Origin: Lachnospiraceae bacterium | GTDB lineage: Bacteria; Bacillota; Clostridia; Lachnospirales; Lachnospiraceae | Direction of reading: 5' to 3' | Assembly: GCA_015057275.1 (NCBI GenBank) | Contig: SVEO01000001.1 | Span: 62,001 to 126,000, forward strand | DNA: 64,000 nt | Shown here: piece by piece, positions 16,486 to 26,200 of the stretch | Position numbering within the stretch: position 1 is the stretch's first letter | Layout: each line of letters opens with the position of its first letter | Notes under the pieces: model-generated | Told to the model about the DNA's origin: nothing | Database searches by the model: none | What the model saw: the letters and a program-made list of their open reading frames with translations, nothing else | Made by a program: the position numbers and the translations under genes

Positions 16486-19400
16486 TTACTCTTTTTTACT
16501 CAAATTTGCAATTTCGGTAATTATCGTCAGCATTTGCTCAAATCGCGCCTGTTCATCCTGAAATGCTTTGCGCGGAATATAATGAAAATACGGCTCTTTT
16601 TCGTTCTTAAAACGCATCTCACCGTTGTATTTCTTGATTAACTCCGGTATGCGCTCGGTCACTACCGGTATGCCGGTGTGCACATAAAAACGATACTCCT
16701 CGCGGTTGCCGCGCACTTCGGTAATACCGGCCGCATGAGCTGCGGTTCTTAGTTCAGAAATAGATAATAAGTTGCGTACCGGACGTGGCATTTCGCCGAA
16801 ACGATCCAACAGTTCATCTTCAATTTCCTCGCGGTCCCGAGCGTGTGCCATGCCGGCAATCTTCTTGTACATGTCGAGCTTGAGCGATTCATTCTTAATA
16901 TATGTGGCTGGAATGTAAGCATCAATACTCATTTCCACATTTGTCTCAAAATCCAGCGGCCTTGCCTCGCCCTTGGCTGTAAGCACCGCTTCATTTAACA
17001 TTTTACAGTATAAATCGTAACCGACCGCCTCCATGTGTCCGTGTTGCTCCGCACCGAGCAAATTTCCTGCCCCGCGGAGTTCTAAATCGCGCATGGAAAT
17101 CTTAAATCCGCTGCCAAGTTCAGTAAACTCACGAATCGCACTCAAGCGCTTCTCCGCTACCTCTTTTAACATTTTATCTCTGCGATAAAGCATAAATGCA
17201 TAAGCGGTTCGGTTCGAACGGCCGATACGTCCGCGCAACTGGTAAAGCTGAGACAAGCCAAACGTGTCCGCATCGTGAATAATCATCGTGTTAGCATTGG
17301 CAATGTCCAGGCCGGTCTCCACAATCGTCGTTGAAACAAGTACATCAATCTCGCCCTGAATAAAATCGTACATAATGCGCTCCAACTGCCGCTCGGACAT
17401 CTGTCCGTGAGCATATACCACATTTGCATCCGGCACAAGTTTTGAAATCTCACCCGCCACCATGTCAATGTTGTTCACACGGTTGTACACATAATATACC
17501 TGTCCGCCGCGCGCCAGCTCACGGTTAATTGCCTCACGCACCATTTCTTCGTTATATTCCATTACATACGTCTGAATCGGCAGGCGGTCGACCGGCGGCT
17601 CCTCAAGCACACTCATGTCACGGATGCCGATTAAGCTCATATGGAGTGTACGCGGAATCGGTGTCGCTGTCAATGTGAGTACATCAATATTTTTACGCAA
17701 CTGTTTGATTTTTTCTTTGTGCGTCACGCCGAAGCGCTGTTCCTCATCGACAATCAGCAGTCCCAAATCTTTGTATGCCACATCTTTGGACAATACTCGG
17801 TGCGTGCCGATGACGACATCCACATACCCGGATTTCAAGCCGGCAATCGTCTTTTTCTGCTGTGCCGGCGTGCGGAAACGGGAAAGCATCTCGATACGGA
17901 CCGGATAGTCCTTGAATCGCTGCACGAAGTTTGTGTAATGCTGCTGCGCGAGAATCGTGGTCGGCACAAGCATTACCACCTGCTTGCCCTCCTGCACTGC
18001 CTTGAACGCGCCGCGGATGGCGATTTCGGTCTTGCCGTAGCCCACGTCTCCGCAAATCAGACGGTCCATCATCTTCTTGGATTCCATATCCTGCTTCATC
18101 GCTTCGATAGCGTTTAACTGGTCCTCTGTTTCCTCGAACGGGAACATTTCCTCAAATTCGCGCTGCCAAACCGTATCTTTGCCAAACTGGTAGCCCTCCT
18201 GCTTTTGGCGAATGGCGTACAGTTCAATCAGCTCATTTGCTATATTTTTCACAGCGGTGCGCACGCGTGACTTCGTCTTATGCCACTCCTGTCCACCGAG
18301 CTTGTTCAGTTTTATTTTCGCGCCGTCCGCATCGCCGCCGGCATACTTCTGTATACGGTCAAGCTGCGTCGTCTTCACGTAAAGATTTCCGCCGTCGCTG
18401 TAGGAAATCTTAATGTAATCGAGCGTCACACGGTCGACCTCGATTTTCTCGATGCCCTGATAAATACCGAGGCCATGGTTTTCATGAATCACGTAATCGC
18501 CGACAGTCAGCTCGGCAAAATCGTGAATGTTCGTGCCGCTGTAGGCGTGCTGACGCTTTTTCTTCTTTTTCTTTTCGACCGGGAAGATGTCGGTCTCGGC
18601 AATGACTACAAATTTAATCTGCGGATATTCAAAACCCTTGCCAATGTAACCGTAGGCCGTCATCACTTCGCGTGGCTGCAGTACACGGTCCGGCGACTCC
18701 GAATAAAAAGCCGGAATATCAAAATCCTGCAGATTCTTCGCCAAACGTGCTGCTCTCGTGCGCGACGCTGACAAAATAACTACGCTGTAGCCTTTCCTGC
18801 GGTAGCGCTTTAAATCCTCCGCCATCATATCGAACTGACTGTTGTACGAATTGACCGACTGCACCTGCACCGGGAAGCTCTCCGCCACGGACAATTCTTT
18901 AATCTTCTGACCGAGCAGATTGCAGGCTACCGTATGCTCATGTTCTAGCGCCGCAAACACTTCGCGGCCGCTGACAAGCACCTCCGCCTGCTTCGGCAGC
19001 ATGTAGCCTTTCTCCAAGCGGTGCACCACGCTTTCGCGGAATTCCTTTTCCACCGTCTCGCTTTTTTCGGCCAGACGCGCGGTTTCATCTAGGAAATACA
19101 CCGTTTCCTCGGTCGGAAAATACGATAAGAGACTGACAAATTCATTACCGAAATACGGAAGAAATTTGTCGAAATTCGTCCCTGCCACTGAAATTTCTAA
19201 CGCTGTCACAAATTCCTTTACTTCCACGCTTAAGCGGTGCGCCTCCTCGTTTTTCATTTCTTTTCGCAGCGCGGCCTCACATTTTTTCTCCTCCGCCTGA
19301 ATACGCTCGATACCTTCGCGAATTTCCTGTGTCGTAAACACGTACTCGGATGCCGGATAAAGCGTAAACATCTCGATATTCTCGATGCTCCGCTGGCTCT

Positions 19401-20016
19401 CCGGGTCGAATGTCTTAATCAAATCAATCTCATCGTCAAATAAATCAATACGGTACGGCACTTCCTCGGTCGTCGGGAAAATGTCAACGATACTTCCGCG
19501 CACGGCAAATTGCCCAGGCATCTCTACCTGAGCTGTTTTTTCATATCCTAATTGCACGAGCTTCTTCGTGTATGCGGTAAGCTCCATCTGCTCGCCCACG
19601 CAAAACGTGAGCGTATTTTCCTGCAATGTGTGAAGCGGGAGCAAACGGTCCATCAGACCGTCAATCGTCGTGATAACGGTCGTCTTTTCGCCTTCTAATA
19701 TGCTACGGAACACCTGCATACGCTCCTGCAACAGCAGCTGTCCTCTGGCATCTGCGCCCATAAAAATAAAATCCTTCGCCGGATAATAGTAGGCGTGCTT
19801 GTCATAAAAGCGGTACTCCGAAAGCAATTCCCTCGCGCGCTGCTCGCTATAGGTAATTACCATCTGATACTTTTTCTCACGACCGAGCTGACTAAGAAAA
19901 TGTACCATCTGCGACTCTTTGCAGCCAACAAGTTGGAACGCCCCCGGCTTTTTTAATCGCTCCTTCGCATTTGCAAATGCTTCCAAACCGAGCAATGGTT
20001 GATATAATGTTTCCAT
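16486..20016 (-). CDS. mfd: Transcription-repair coupling factor Mfd
   Basis: 1176 aa, full length. Order of parts: UvrB-like N-terminal region (residues 1-~350), RNA-polymerase interaction domain near [15 protein letters not shown], then a superfamily 2 translocase with Walker [27 protein letters not shown] and QLRGRIGRS, and the C-terminal TRCF domain ([12 protein letters not shown]). It removes RNA polymerase stalled at DNA lesions and recruits UvrABC. AGAGGA precedes the ATG and overlaps the end of pth, nine bases upstream, as in many Firmicutes where pth-mfd form an operon. The KKKKKKR stretch near residue 490 is a lysine-rich linker, not a frameshift. Confidence 0.97.
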   Translation of the reverse strand: METLYQPLLGLEAFANAKERLKKPGAFQLVGCKESQMVHFLSQLGREKKYQMVITYSEQRARELLSEYRFYDKHAYYYPAKDFIFMGADARGQLLLQERMQVFRSILEGEKTTVITTIDGLMDRLLPLHTLQENTLTFCVGEQMELTAYTKKLVQLGYEKTAQVEMPGQFAVRGSIVDIFPTTEEVPYRIDLFDDEIDLIKTFDPESQRSIENIEMFTLYPASEYVFTTQEIREGIERIQAEEKKCEAALRKEMKNEEAHRLSVEVKEFVTALEISVAGTNFDKFLPYFGNEFVSLLSYFPTEETVYFLDETARLAEKSETVEKEFRESVVHRLEKGYMLPKQAEVLVSGREVFAALEHEHTVACNLLGQKIKELSVAESFPVQVQSVNSYNSQFDMMAEDLKRYRRKGYSVVILSASRTRAARLAKNLQDFDIPAFYSESPDRVLQPREVMTAYGYIGKGFEYPQIKFVVIAETDIFPVEKKKKKKRQHAYSGTNIHDFAELTVGDYVIHENHGLGIYQGIEKIEVDRVTLDYIKISYSDGGNLYVKTTQLDRIQKYAGGDADGAKIKLNKLGGQEWHKTKSRVRTAVKNIANELIELYAIRQKQEGYQFGKDTVWQREFEEMFPFEETEDQLNAIEAMKQDMESKKMMDRLICGDVGYGKTEIAIRGAFKAVQEGKQVVMLVPTTILAQQHYTNFVQRFKDYPVRIEMLSRFRTPAQQKKTIAGLKSGYVDVVIGTHRVLSKDVAYKDLGLLIVDEEQRFGVTHKEKIKQLRKNIDVLTLTATPIPRTLHMSLIGIRDMSVLEEPPVDRLPIQTYVMEYNEEMVREAINRELARGGQVYYVYNRVNNIDMVAGEISKLVPDANVVYAHGQMSERQLERIMYDFIQGEIDVLVSTTIVETGLDIANANTMIIHDADTFGLSQLYQLRGRIGRSNRTAYAFMLYRRDKMLKEVAEKRLSAIREFTELGSGFKISMRDLELRGAGNLLGAEQHGHMEAVGYDLYCKMLNEAVLTAKGEARPLDFETNVEMSIDAYIPATYIKNESLKLDMYKKIAGMAHARDREEIEDELLDRFGEMPRPVRNLLSISELRTAAHAAGITEVRGNREEYRFYVHTGIPVVTERIPELIKKYNGEMRFKNEKEPYFHYIPRKAFQDEQARFEQMLTIITEIANLSKKE

Positions 20017-20025
20017 AGCTATCCT

Positions 20026-20586
20026 CTAATTATATTGATTCATCGCTTTTTGCGGCCCCTCAAGAATCATCACTGCCGCAGCCAAAGATGCTTTGTCCGC
20101 ACCTTCCCTCGCCAGTTCCTTATCCTCGCCCTGAAAATGACCGAGCACATAATCCGCCAAATCCATCTTTGGAGGCTTCTCACCGACACCAATCTTGATG
20201 CGCTTAAATGTCTGCGTGCCGAGATGCGCAATAATGCTCTTGATTCCGTTATGTCCGCCGGCGCTGCCCTTCGTGCGGATGCGGATTTTGCCCGGCTCCA
20301 AGCTGATATCATCATAAATAATAATCAGTTCTTCCTCCGGATCAATCTTGTAAAAATCGACGAGCGCCCGCACCGACTCACCGCTCAAATTCATATATGT
20401 CTGAGGCTTCGCCAAAACTACTTTCTCCGCGCCGATTCTGCCGGAACCGATGAGTGCCTTATGCTTCTTTGTATCCACGCCACAGCTCATCTTCTCCGCC
20501 AGCGCATCAATTGCATCAAATCCGATATTGTGTCTTGTCCCTGCATACTGCGCCGTCGGATTGCCTAATCCTACTATAATGTACAT
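20026..20586 (-). CDS. pth: Peptidyl-tRNA hydrolase
   Basis: 186 aa, usual length. It frees tRNA from peptidyl-tRNA dropped by ribosomes. Family marks: VGLGNPTAQYAGTRHNIGFDAIDAL with the catalytic His in TRHNIG, KPQTYMNLSGESV, IYDDISLEPGKIRIRTKGSAGGHNGIKSI, and RIKIGVGEKP. The track start adds 13 residues; the real start MYIIVGLG follows GAATGGAG by six bases. It is the first gene before mfd, with only nine bases between them. Cytoplasmic, intact. Confidence 0.96.
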   Translation of the reverse strand: MYIIVGLGNPTAQYAGTRHNIGFDAIDALAEKMSCGVDTKKHKALIGSGRIGAEKVVLAKPQTYMNLSGESVRALVDFYKIDPEEELIIIYDDISLEPGKIRIRTKGSAGGHNGIKSIIAHLGTQTFKRIKIGVGEKPPKMDLADYVLGHFQGEDKELAREGADKASLAAAVMILEGPQKAMNQYN

Positions 20587-20710
20587 AACTTTCTCCATTC
20601 TAAAACGGTCGTGATATCGCCGCATCCTTCTAATTGTCTGCTGATATTATACTTTATTTCCTGCCATTCATTCAATAGGAAAATAATTTTTTTGTTGGGC
20701 ACAAAGATAA

Positions 20711-20735
20711 AGCCGGGGACCTCGTGTCCCCGGCT
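20711..20735 (-). terminator. Terminator at the end of the Rhs/immunity gene group
   Basis: AGCCGGGGAC and GTCCCCGGCT form a perfect 10-bp stem with a five-base loop, followed on the minus strand by TTATCTTT, shortly after the stop of the 60-aa membrane protein. Confidence 0.75.
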
Positions 20736-20748
20736 GGGTTTAAGCTGA

Positions 20749-20931
20749 TTAAAAATCTACATGCCAAGTTACAATAAGCCAAAAGATGGTAGCTGAAACA
20801 AATATAGCAACTGCTACAATTTCTGATTTTTTGGCTTTACCTTTTTTGTATGCAAATATTGAACGCACTAACCATACAAATGCTAATATAACTACACCAA
20901 CTGATAAAATTCTTATAATTGTACCTGCCAT
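20749..20931 (-). CDS. Small two-helix membrane protein, unknown
   Basis: 60 aa. Two hydrophobic segments (IIRILSVGVVILAFVWLV and IVAVAIFVSATIFWLIV) are separated by a very basic loop YKKGKAKKSE, so both ends should face outward or both inward with the loop in the cytoplasm. GAGG precedes the ATG with good spacing. It is the last gene of the Rhs-associated group and ends at a terminator. Its place suggests an accessory or immunity-type protein, but nothing in the sequence proves this; it could be an unrelated membrane peptide. Confidence 0.6.
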   Translation of the reverse strand: MAGTIIRILSVGVVILAFVWLVRSIFAYKKGKAKKSEIVAVAIFVSATIFWLIVTWHVDF

Positions 20932-21011
20932 AATATTTTCCTCACTTGTTCCAAACCTTCTTTATCGCTTTATGTGTTGTTATTTCTAATTCTTTAATCG
21001 CCACTCTTTAT

Positions 21012-21557
21012 CTATGAAGTTGCCGATGTTATTTTACCATTTTCCGTATATCCAATTGGTAAAAAACTGTGGTCAAACTCAACTTCATCTTTTGGTAGAG
21101 ATTGTAGATATATATAATATATCACTTGCTGTTCTTTATCTAGCAAAGCATATTCATAAGAATAGTCATCACCAAGCCGGGTTGCATAGGCAGAAAATCC
21201 AGCTTTTTCAAAATATTCATTACAATTAAATGCTACTGTCAAAATTCTTTCTAATTCATCATTAAATATCTTTTCATCCGTATACTGAATTCCCAAAAAT
21301 ACTTGAATCCCCTCGCCAAGCGGTATTTGCTCGTCATATCTGCAATAAAAATCTTTTACTTCTAAATTCTCAATTTCTTTCGGGAAGAAAAAGGAACCAT
21401 CTTCAAAGGTGCTATAACGGAATCCTGCCAGCTTCCATATCTCTGAATATTGCTCTGTTGCTGAATAATACTCCTTGTATGAAACATAGGAACAGCCTGC
21501 AATTAGTACTATCGTGCTAATTGCAAGTGCTAATCTAATCACACATCTTCTATTCAT
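21012..21557 (-). CDS. Putative lipoprotein in Rhs island (candidate immunity protein)
   Basis: 181 aa. The N-terminus MNRRCVIRLALAISTIVLIAGCS is a lipoprotein signal with lipobox IAGC, so the mature protein would be tethered to the outer face of the membrane. The remainder is acidic, rich in Tyr and Phe, and not recognised. Start chosen at MNRRC because TTGGAGG lies ahead; the track ORF adds 15 residues. It lies downstream of the displaced Rhs tip (21670-22332). In polymorphic toxin loci the gene after a toxin tip usually encodes its immunity protein; that is the only basis for the suggestion. Low GC compared with the flanking housekeeping genes. Confidence 0.6.
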   Translation of the reverse strand: MNRRCVIRLALAISTIVLIAGCSYVSYKEYYSATEQYSEIWKLAGFRYSTFEDGSFFFPKEIENLEVKDFYCRYDEQIPLGEGIQVFLGIQYTDEKIFNDELERILTVAFNCNEYFEKAGFSAYATRLGDDYSYEYALLDKEQQVIYYIYLQSLPKDEVEFDHSFLPIGYTENGKITSATS

Positions 21558-21669
21558 ATATTCTTCCTCCAATCGAAACAGAAATAAACACTTAATCATC
21601 ATTTTTCTACAATATCTGTAACTAACAGATTGTTCAAAATGCTAATTATCCTTTCATAATAACCGTGTG

Positions 21670-22332
21670 TCATTTAATTAATTTAGTATACACAGTAGTT
21701 CCCACCACACAACCAATCGTGTAAGTTATCTTCGTACTTGAATTCCATACCAATTTAAAAATCCATGCCCTATTGTCATCACTATTTACCTCAATATAGC
21801 CCGCTTGATATACTTTGTAATTCAACCCTTCCCATTCTATATTGCACCACTTTAACACAGTTTGCATGGGCTTTCCCACATAATATGCTAACGCATGAAA
21901 CCATAGTTCTTGTGCAATTCTAACTGTATTCATTCCAGAATATTTTTTATTGCACCACTTTCCCGAACCATATTCTGCTAAAAACTCTGCGGCATACAAC
22001 ATACAAAACGTACGCGATAAAAATTTTGTGTTTACATTAACATTAAATCCCTTACTATTTTTCTTAAATCCAGCGTAATCTTCACACCAGTATCCATAAT
22101 AATCAACATTATTGACTACATTATTTTCACAATAAACAAACAGATTATAACTCAATACCGTGCCATTCGCGCCTAGCATCAGCGCCTCATCCGCATTCAA
22201 GAACCTACCAATCTCCGCGTCATAGTACCGGCTCTGCAGATAATACAGCCCCGTCTCCTCATCATAGTAGTACCCACGATACCTTATCGGATTGATACTT
22301 CCAATACTCTCTGCCAGCGTTCCGGAAACACT
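21670..22332 (-). pseudogene. Displaced Rhs core fragment with its own C-terminal tip (orphan toxin module)
   Basis: Reading minus strand from 22332, the frame encodes SVSGTLAESIG, then the Rhs core end (RYRGYYYDEET, YYLQSRYYDAEIGRFLNADE), VYCENNVVNNVDYYGY and a 139-aa tip with no similarity to the tip of the big Rhs gene upstream. The homology starts abruptly at the same point as 24058 in that gene, so this is the 3' part of an older Rhs gene left behind after recombination. The tip contains VRIAQELWFHALAYYVG and several Cys and Trp; I cannot name its activity. The track ORF starts at an internal Met (22200). There is no ribosome site, so it is probably silent but could recombine back. Confidence 0.75.
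22090..22332 (-). repeat. Copy of the Rhs core end (homologous to 23813-24058)
   Basis: About 243 bases closely matching the region coding for the Rhs core end in the main gene, with shared stretches such as GTGTTTCCGGAACGCTGGCA and GCGGAGATTGGTAGGTTCTT. It could serve as a recombination site for swapping toxin tips. Confidence 0.85.
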
Positions 22333-22604
22333 TGAAAAACATCTTCGTTGAACATATTTATTGTTTCTAATGTAATATCAGAAATCATGAGCGTACACTC
22401 GTAATCTTCGTCCTCGTTTCCTCTGCAGCCCATTTCTTCGCAGTCAATCACTTGAACCTTACCTTCGACCACATTACACTGTTCATTAACTACATTATAC
22501 TTGATTTTCCACATGAATACAATGGCATCCCCAAATGTAAGAATAATCAATAAAACAATTGTGCCTTGTATAAATTGCCGAAGCAGTTTTCCAAGAAACG
22601 GCAT
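22284..22604 (-). CDS. Small membrane-anchored protein, 3' end fused to Rhs debris
   Basis: 106 aa. One N-terminal hydrophobic helix (QGTIVLLIILTFGDAIVFMW) is followed by an outer part with paired Cys (IDCEEMGCRGNEDEDYECTL). The last 16 or so codons (FPERWQRVLEVSIR) are an out-of-frame reading of the Rhs core DNA that begins at 22332. The original 3' end was therefore probably lost when the Rhs fragment arrived. It sits two genes after the main Rhs gene. It may be a relic or working immunity gene; start and ribosome site are not convincing. Function unknown. Confidence 0.45.
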   Translation of the reverse strand: MPFLGKLLRQFIQGTIVLLIILTFGDAIVFMWKIKYNVVNEQCNVVEGKVQVIDCEEMGCRGNEDEDYECTLMISDITLETINMFNEDVFQVFPERWQRVLEVSIR

Positions 22605-22841
22605 TTTTTGTATGGTATATTTAAAAATTTAGGTTCCCCCTTAGCGGATCAATAATAAAAAATTCAAACCATCAAACGATTAAAAGTACAATGCCTATTG
22701 TCATTATGACCAATCGCTGATCCACAAATCCGGCATCTTGTTGATAAATTAATTGCATATGCTATCCCTCTCCTGTGTTGTATTATTTTAATTTAGCTCT
22801 TTCAGAAACATCGGGTGACATGTCATTCGTGGATATTTCCA

Positions 22842-23294
22842 TTACAGAATATCCCTCCAATCGTTTCTCCCAAAAATATCTGATACATACTTTCTTATCG
22901 GTCCGTAGGAATCACGCAACGTCCATCTGATAAACGCCGCTATTGCAACTGCAATTATAAAACCACCGAAATCAAATATTCCTTGCTCTGAAAAGCTTGA
23001 GAATAACATAAATGCAATAAACCACACCGAAATGCTTAGTGTAATTCCTACCCAGTAGATGAGCAGCCTGCTATCTTCAAGATATATGCCTCTCCACTCA
23101 GTAGACAATGGCAACCCACGTCCAACTACACCACACCCATTGTGATAATAAACCAGAAAATAATTACGTCTGATTTTAGAATAAAAAGCTATCCGCTCCT
23201 CATCAACATTATCCACCAATTCATCTGTCGTATTGTATATATCAGTTTTTAATTGTTCAAATTCTTCTCGTGTCATAGTTTTGAAATATATCAT
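22842..23294 (-). CDS. Two-helix membrane protein coupled to Rhs toxin (candidate immunity protein)
   Basis: 150 aa, not recognised. A cytoplasmic N-terminal part of about 75 residues (EEFEQLKTDIYNTTDELVDNVDEERIAFY) precedes two hydrophobic segments (LLIYWVGITLSISVWFIAFMLF and FDFGGFIIAVAIAAFI) and a charged tail. Its ATG comes one base after the stop of the big Rhs gene, so it is translationally coupled to the toxin, which is the usual place of the cognate immunity gene. An integral membrane immunity protein would fit a toxin tip that is itself hydrophobic and may act on the membrane. This is inference from position and topology. MTREEFEQ, six codons later, is an alternative start. Confidence 0.65.
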   Translation of the reverse strand: MIYFKTMTREEFEQLKTDIYNTTDELVDNVDEERIAFYSKIRRNYFLVYYHNGCGVVGRGLPLSTEWRGIYLEDSRLLIYWVGITLSISVWFIAFMLFSSFSEQGIFDFGGFIIAVAIAAFIRWTLRDSYGPIRKYVSDIFGRNDWRDIL

Positions 23295-23295
23295 A

Positions 23296-26200
23296 CTACT
23301 TTACCTTTAAAAATATAGGCACTGCATTCATAAGAATAGGAACTGCTCTTCTTGCAGACATTGTAAGCATCGAAGTAAATTTTCCTACTACTGGTGCCAT
23401 TGCAGGAACTGCTACACATACCACCGCAACAGCCGCTGTTGCTATATGTGATACAGCAAACTTAAAATTAATAGCAAAATAAGGTCCATAATTCTCCGGA
23501 GAGAATATTATGCATGCGTTAAAGTATGTCTCCTTCCAATTAATTCCAATCGCATAAGCAACACTTATTTTTCCACTTCCTTTAGAAATTCCAACATCAA
23601 AACTGTTTTCAGTAAACCCGAAACAAATAAGACCACTCGCGTTCGTTTGCCACGCTGTTGATACTATCACCTCAGCATATATTCCCAAGTATTTTGGTGT
23701 TTTTAGTATTGTTTTACTAAATCGACTATGCGAAACACTAACATTAATATATTTTGTTACTGCCCGGACAACCCAAGATTCTTTTTTTAATTTACTAATG
23801 CTAAGCGTTTTATATCCACTGTAATCAACAGAATTTACCGCATTATTCTCACAATACGCAAACAGATGATACCCTAAAACAGTTCCACTCGCGCCAAGAT
23901 AAGATACATCATCCGCATTCAAGAACCTACCAATCTCCGCATCATAGTACCGGCTCATGAGATAATAGAATCCTGACTCCTCATCATAGTAGTATCCACG
24001 ATACCTCAGCGGATTCACTGTTCCAATACTCTCTGCCAGCGTTCCGGAAACACTCACGTTGCCCCATGCATCATACTCATATGCTACCACGAAAATTCCA
24101 TTACTGTCAAGAATACCGATGATATCTCCCTGCAGATTTTTCACGTAGTAATACATGCCCTTGGTGGTTCCGTTCTCATAGTAGAACGCACTGACGGTTC
24201 CGTCTGCGCCGTAGTAGAAATACAGGCTGGTTGTGCCGTCCGACTGGTACACCAGACTGCCGTCGCGGTACATAAACTTTGTCGTCACGCCATCGACTGT
24301 TTTCGATACTCGGTAACCGTTCACATCATACGTGTACTGATAGACTGTTCCGTCCGCGTCTGTAATCTGCGACAGCATTCTGCCGCGCGTCCAGGCAAAG
24401 CGCATGCCGTTATAATACACACTTGGTTGGAAACTGCTATCATAAGTGATGCTGTTTCCGTTATACGAATTCAACAGATCCTTCCACATCGTGTTGTAAC
24501 CGTAGGTAATGATGTTGGTTGCCGTACCCGGCGCGCCGGTCGTGTAAGCATATTCTGCCACCTGCACGAGATTTCCGCCGCCGTTGTACGTATATACCAC
24601 CGTCTTATCATTCGGGTAGTCCACTCTGGTAAGCTGACCTGCCTCGTCGTAATGATACGTTACCGTGCCGTTCGTACCGTCCGCATAAGAGATGATGTTT
24701 CCGTTCGCATCGTAGGTGTAGGCCAGCGCTTTGCTAAAACCGTTCGTGTTGCTAAGAGTAATACTGCTTATCTGATTCGTTGTCTGCGTGGCAGAAACAT
24801 TTGTATAACCATAGATGGTATTTAAGATATCCGTTCGCTCGGTGGCTGCTGCTCCATGGGTAATTGTCTCGCCGTTCAATCGACCGAAGTTATCATAGGT
24901 TATCTTCTGCTCGCCATAGCCGCTAAGACCGTCCATACCATACTGTGTGATATCGTTTCCGTCCGCATCTGTCGTATACGTTGTTTGTGCATGCAGCTGA
25001 CTGGTTGTCGTGCCTACATTTTCACTTAACACGGATGTGTAGATATCACTCTCTTCTTCCGCACCTTCCTCTGCTGTCTCATCCGTGGTTGTGTAGGTAT
25101 GGTAATCGGCGTTTCCGTTGATGCCGCTTTCCGTTACCACATAGTTGCCATCTTCATCATAGGAATACTCCGTCTTACGGTTGTTGACGTAATCGTAGAT
25201 GGCTTCCGTCTCATTCTCGATTCCATACTTGTATTCAAACAGCACGGTGCCGTTCTGACTTTCCGCCACCAGCTGTCCGAAGTCATCGTAGGTGTAGGAA
25301 ATCGTCTGCCCATAGGCATAGCGGATGGAAGTTAACGGATAGCCGTCCTCTGCCGCCCCGTAGGTGTAGGTAATTAGGGTTCCCAGCGGTGTGCCAATGC
25401 CGGTCAACGCTCCCATCGCATTATAACTCATCGTATAGGTCACACCGTTTGCGGTAATCGTCTTTGTTCTGCCGCCGGCATCGTAGGTGTAGGAGACGCC
25501 CATCGAGGATGCTCCGCTCAGGCCGGTTACTGACATTGTCATGGATACGATACGTTGCATCGCATCGTAGGTGTAGTTTGTCTTTGCTCCCAGAGCATCC
25601 GTCACGCTCTTTAAGAGACCGGTATCTGCGTCATAGTCGTAAGTGATGGTATTGCCGAGTTCATCCGTCGTAGTTGTCAGGAAGTTCCCGTCTTCCGTGT
25701 AGCTGCTGCCGGTCAGGATGCTTATCGTGCCATCGGTTACTGTCTCCGAAAGTGCATGGTCATAATCATCATATGTGGTCTTTGTTACCACTCCGTTTTC
25801 GTCGGTGTACTCGATTACTCTGCCGTATTCGTCGGTAACGGTGGTATCTTCTTCCTCTTCCGTCGTCGAATCCTCGGTGCTTTCTTCCTCCTCAGCTTCT
25901 TCCACCACTACATCCTGATACGCACCAAACGCCTCCTTGTACAGCACGATGCCGTTAAAGTATGCATTCCCGAGTTCGTAATCATAGTGCAGGGAAATCT
26001 CGATGCCTGTGTATTCATACTCGGTCGTAAAGCCGTCCATCACATACTGCCAGTCTGTCACGTATGGGTTACAGTGAATCGTATAGACGCTGTCTTCCGG
26101 ATATTTCTCGGTATCCACGCCTGCGGCTCGGATGACTTTTGCCTGTATCGAGAAGTCCCGGTCATCTTTGATGGCAACAGAAGCTGCCTTTGCCCAGCCG

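Noticed and set aside
18280-18771. 163-aa plus-strand ORF inside mfd
   Set aside because: Antisense to conserved Mfd motifs with no start signal.
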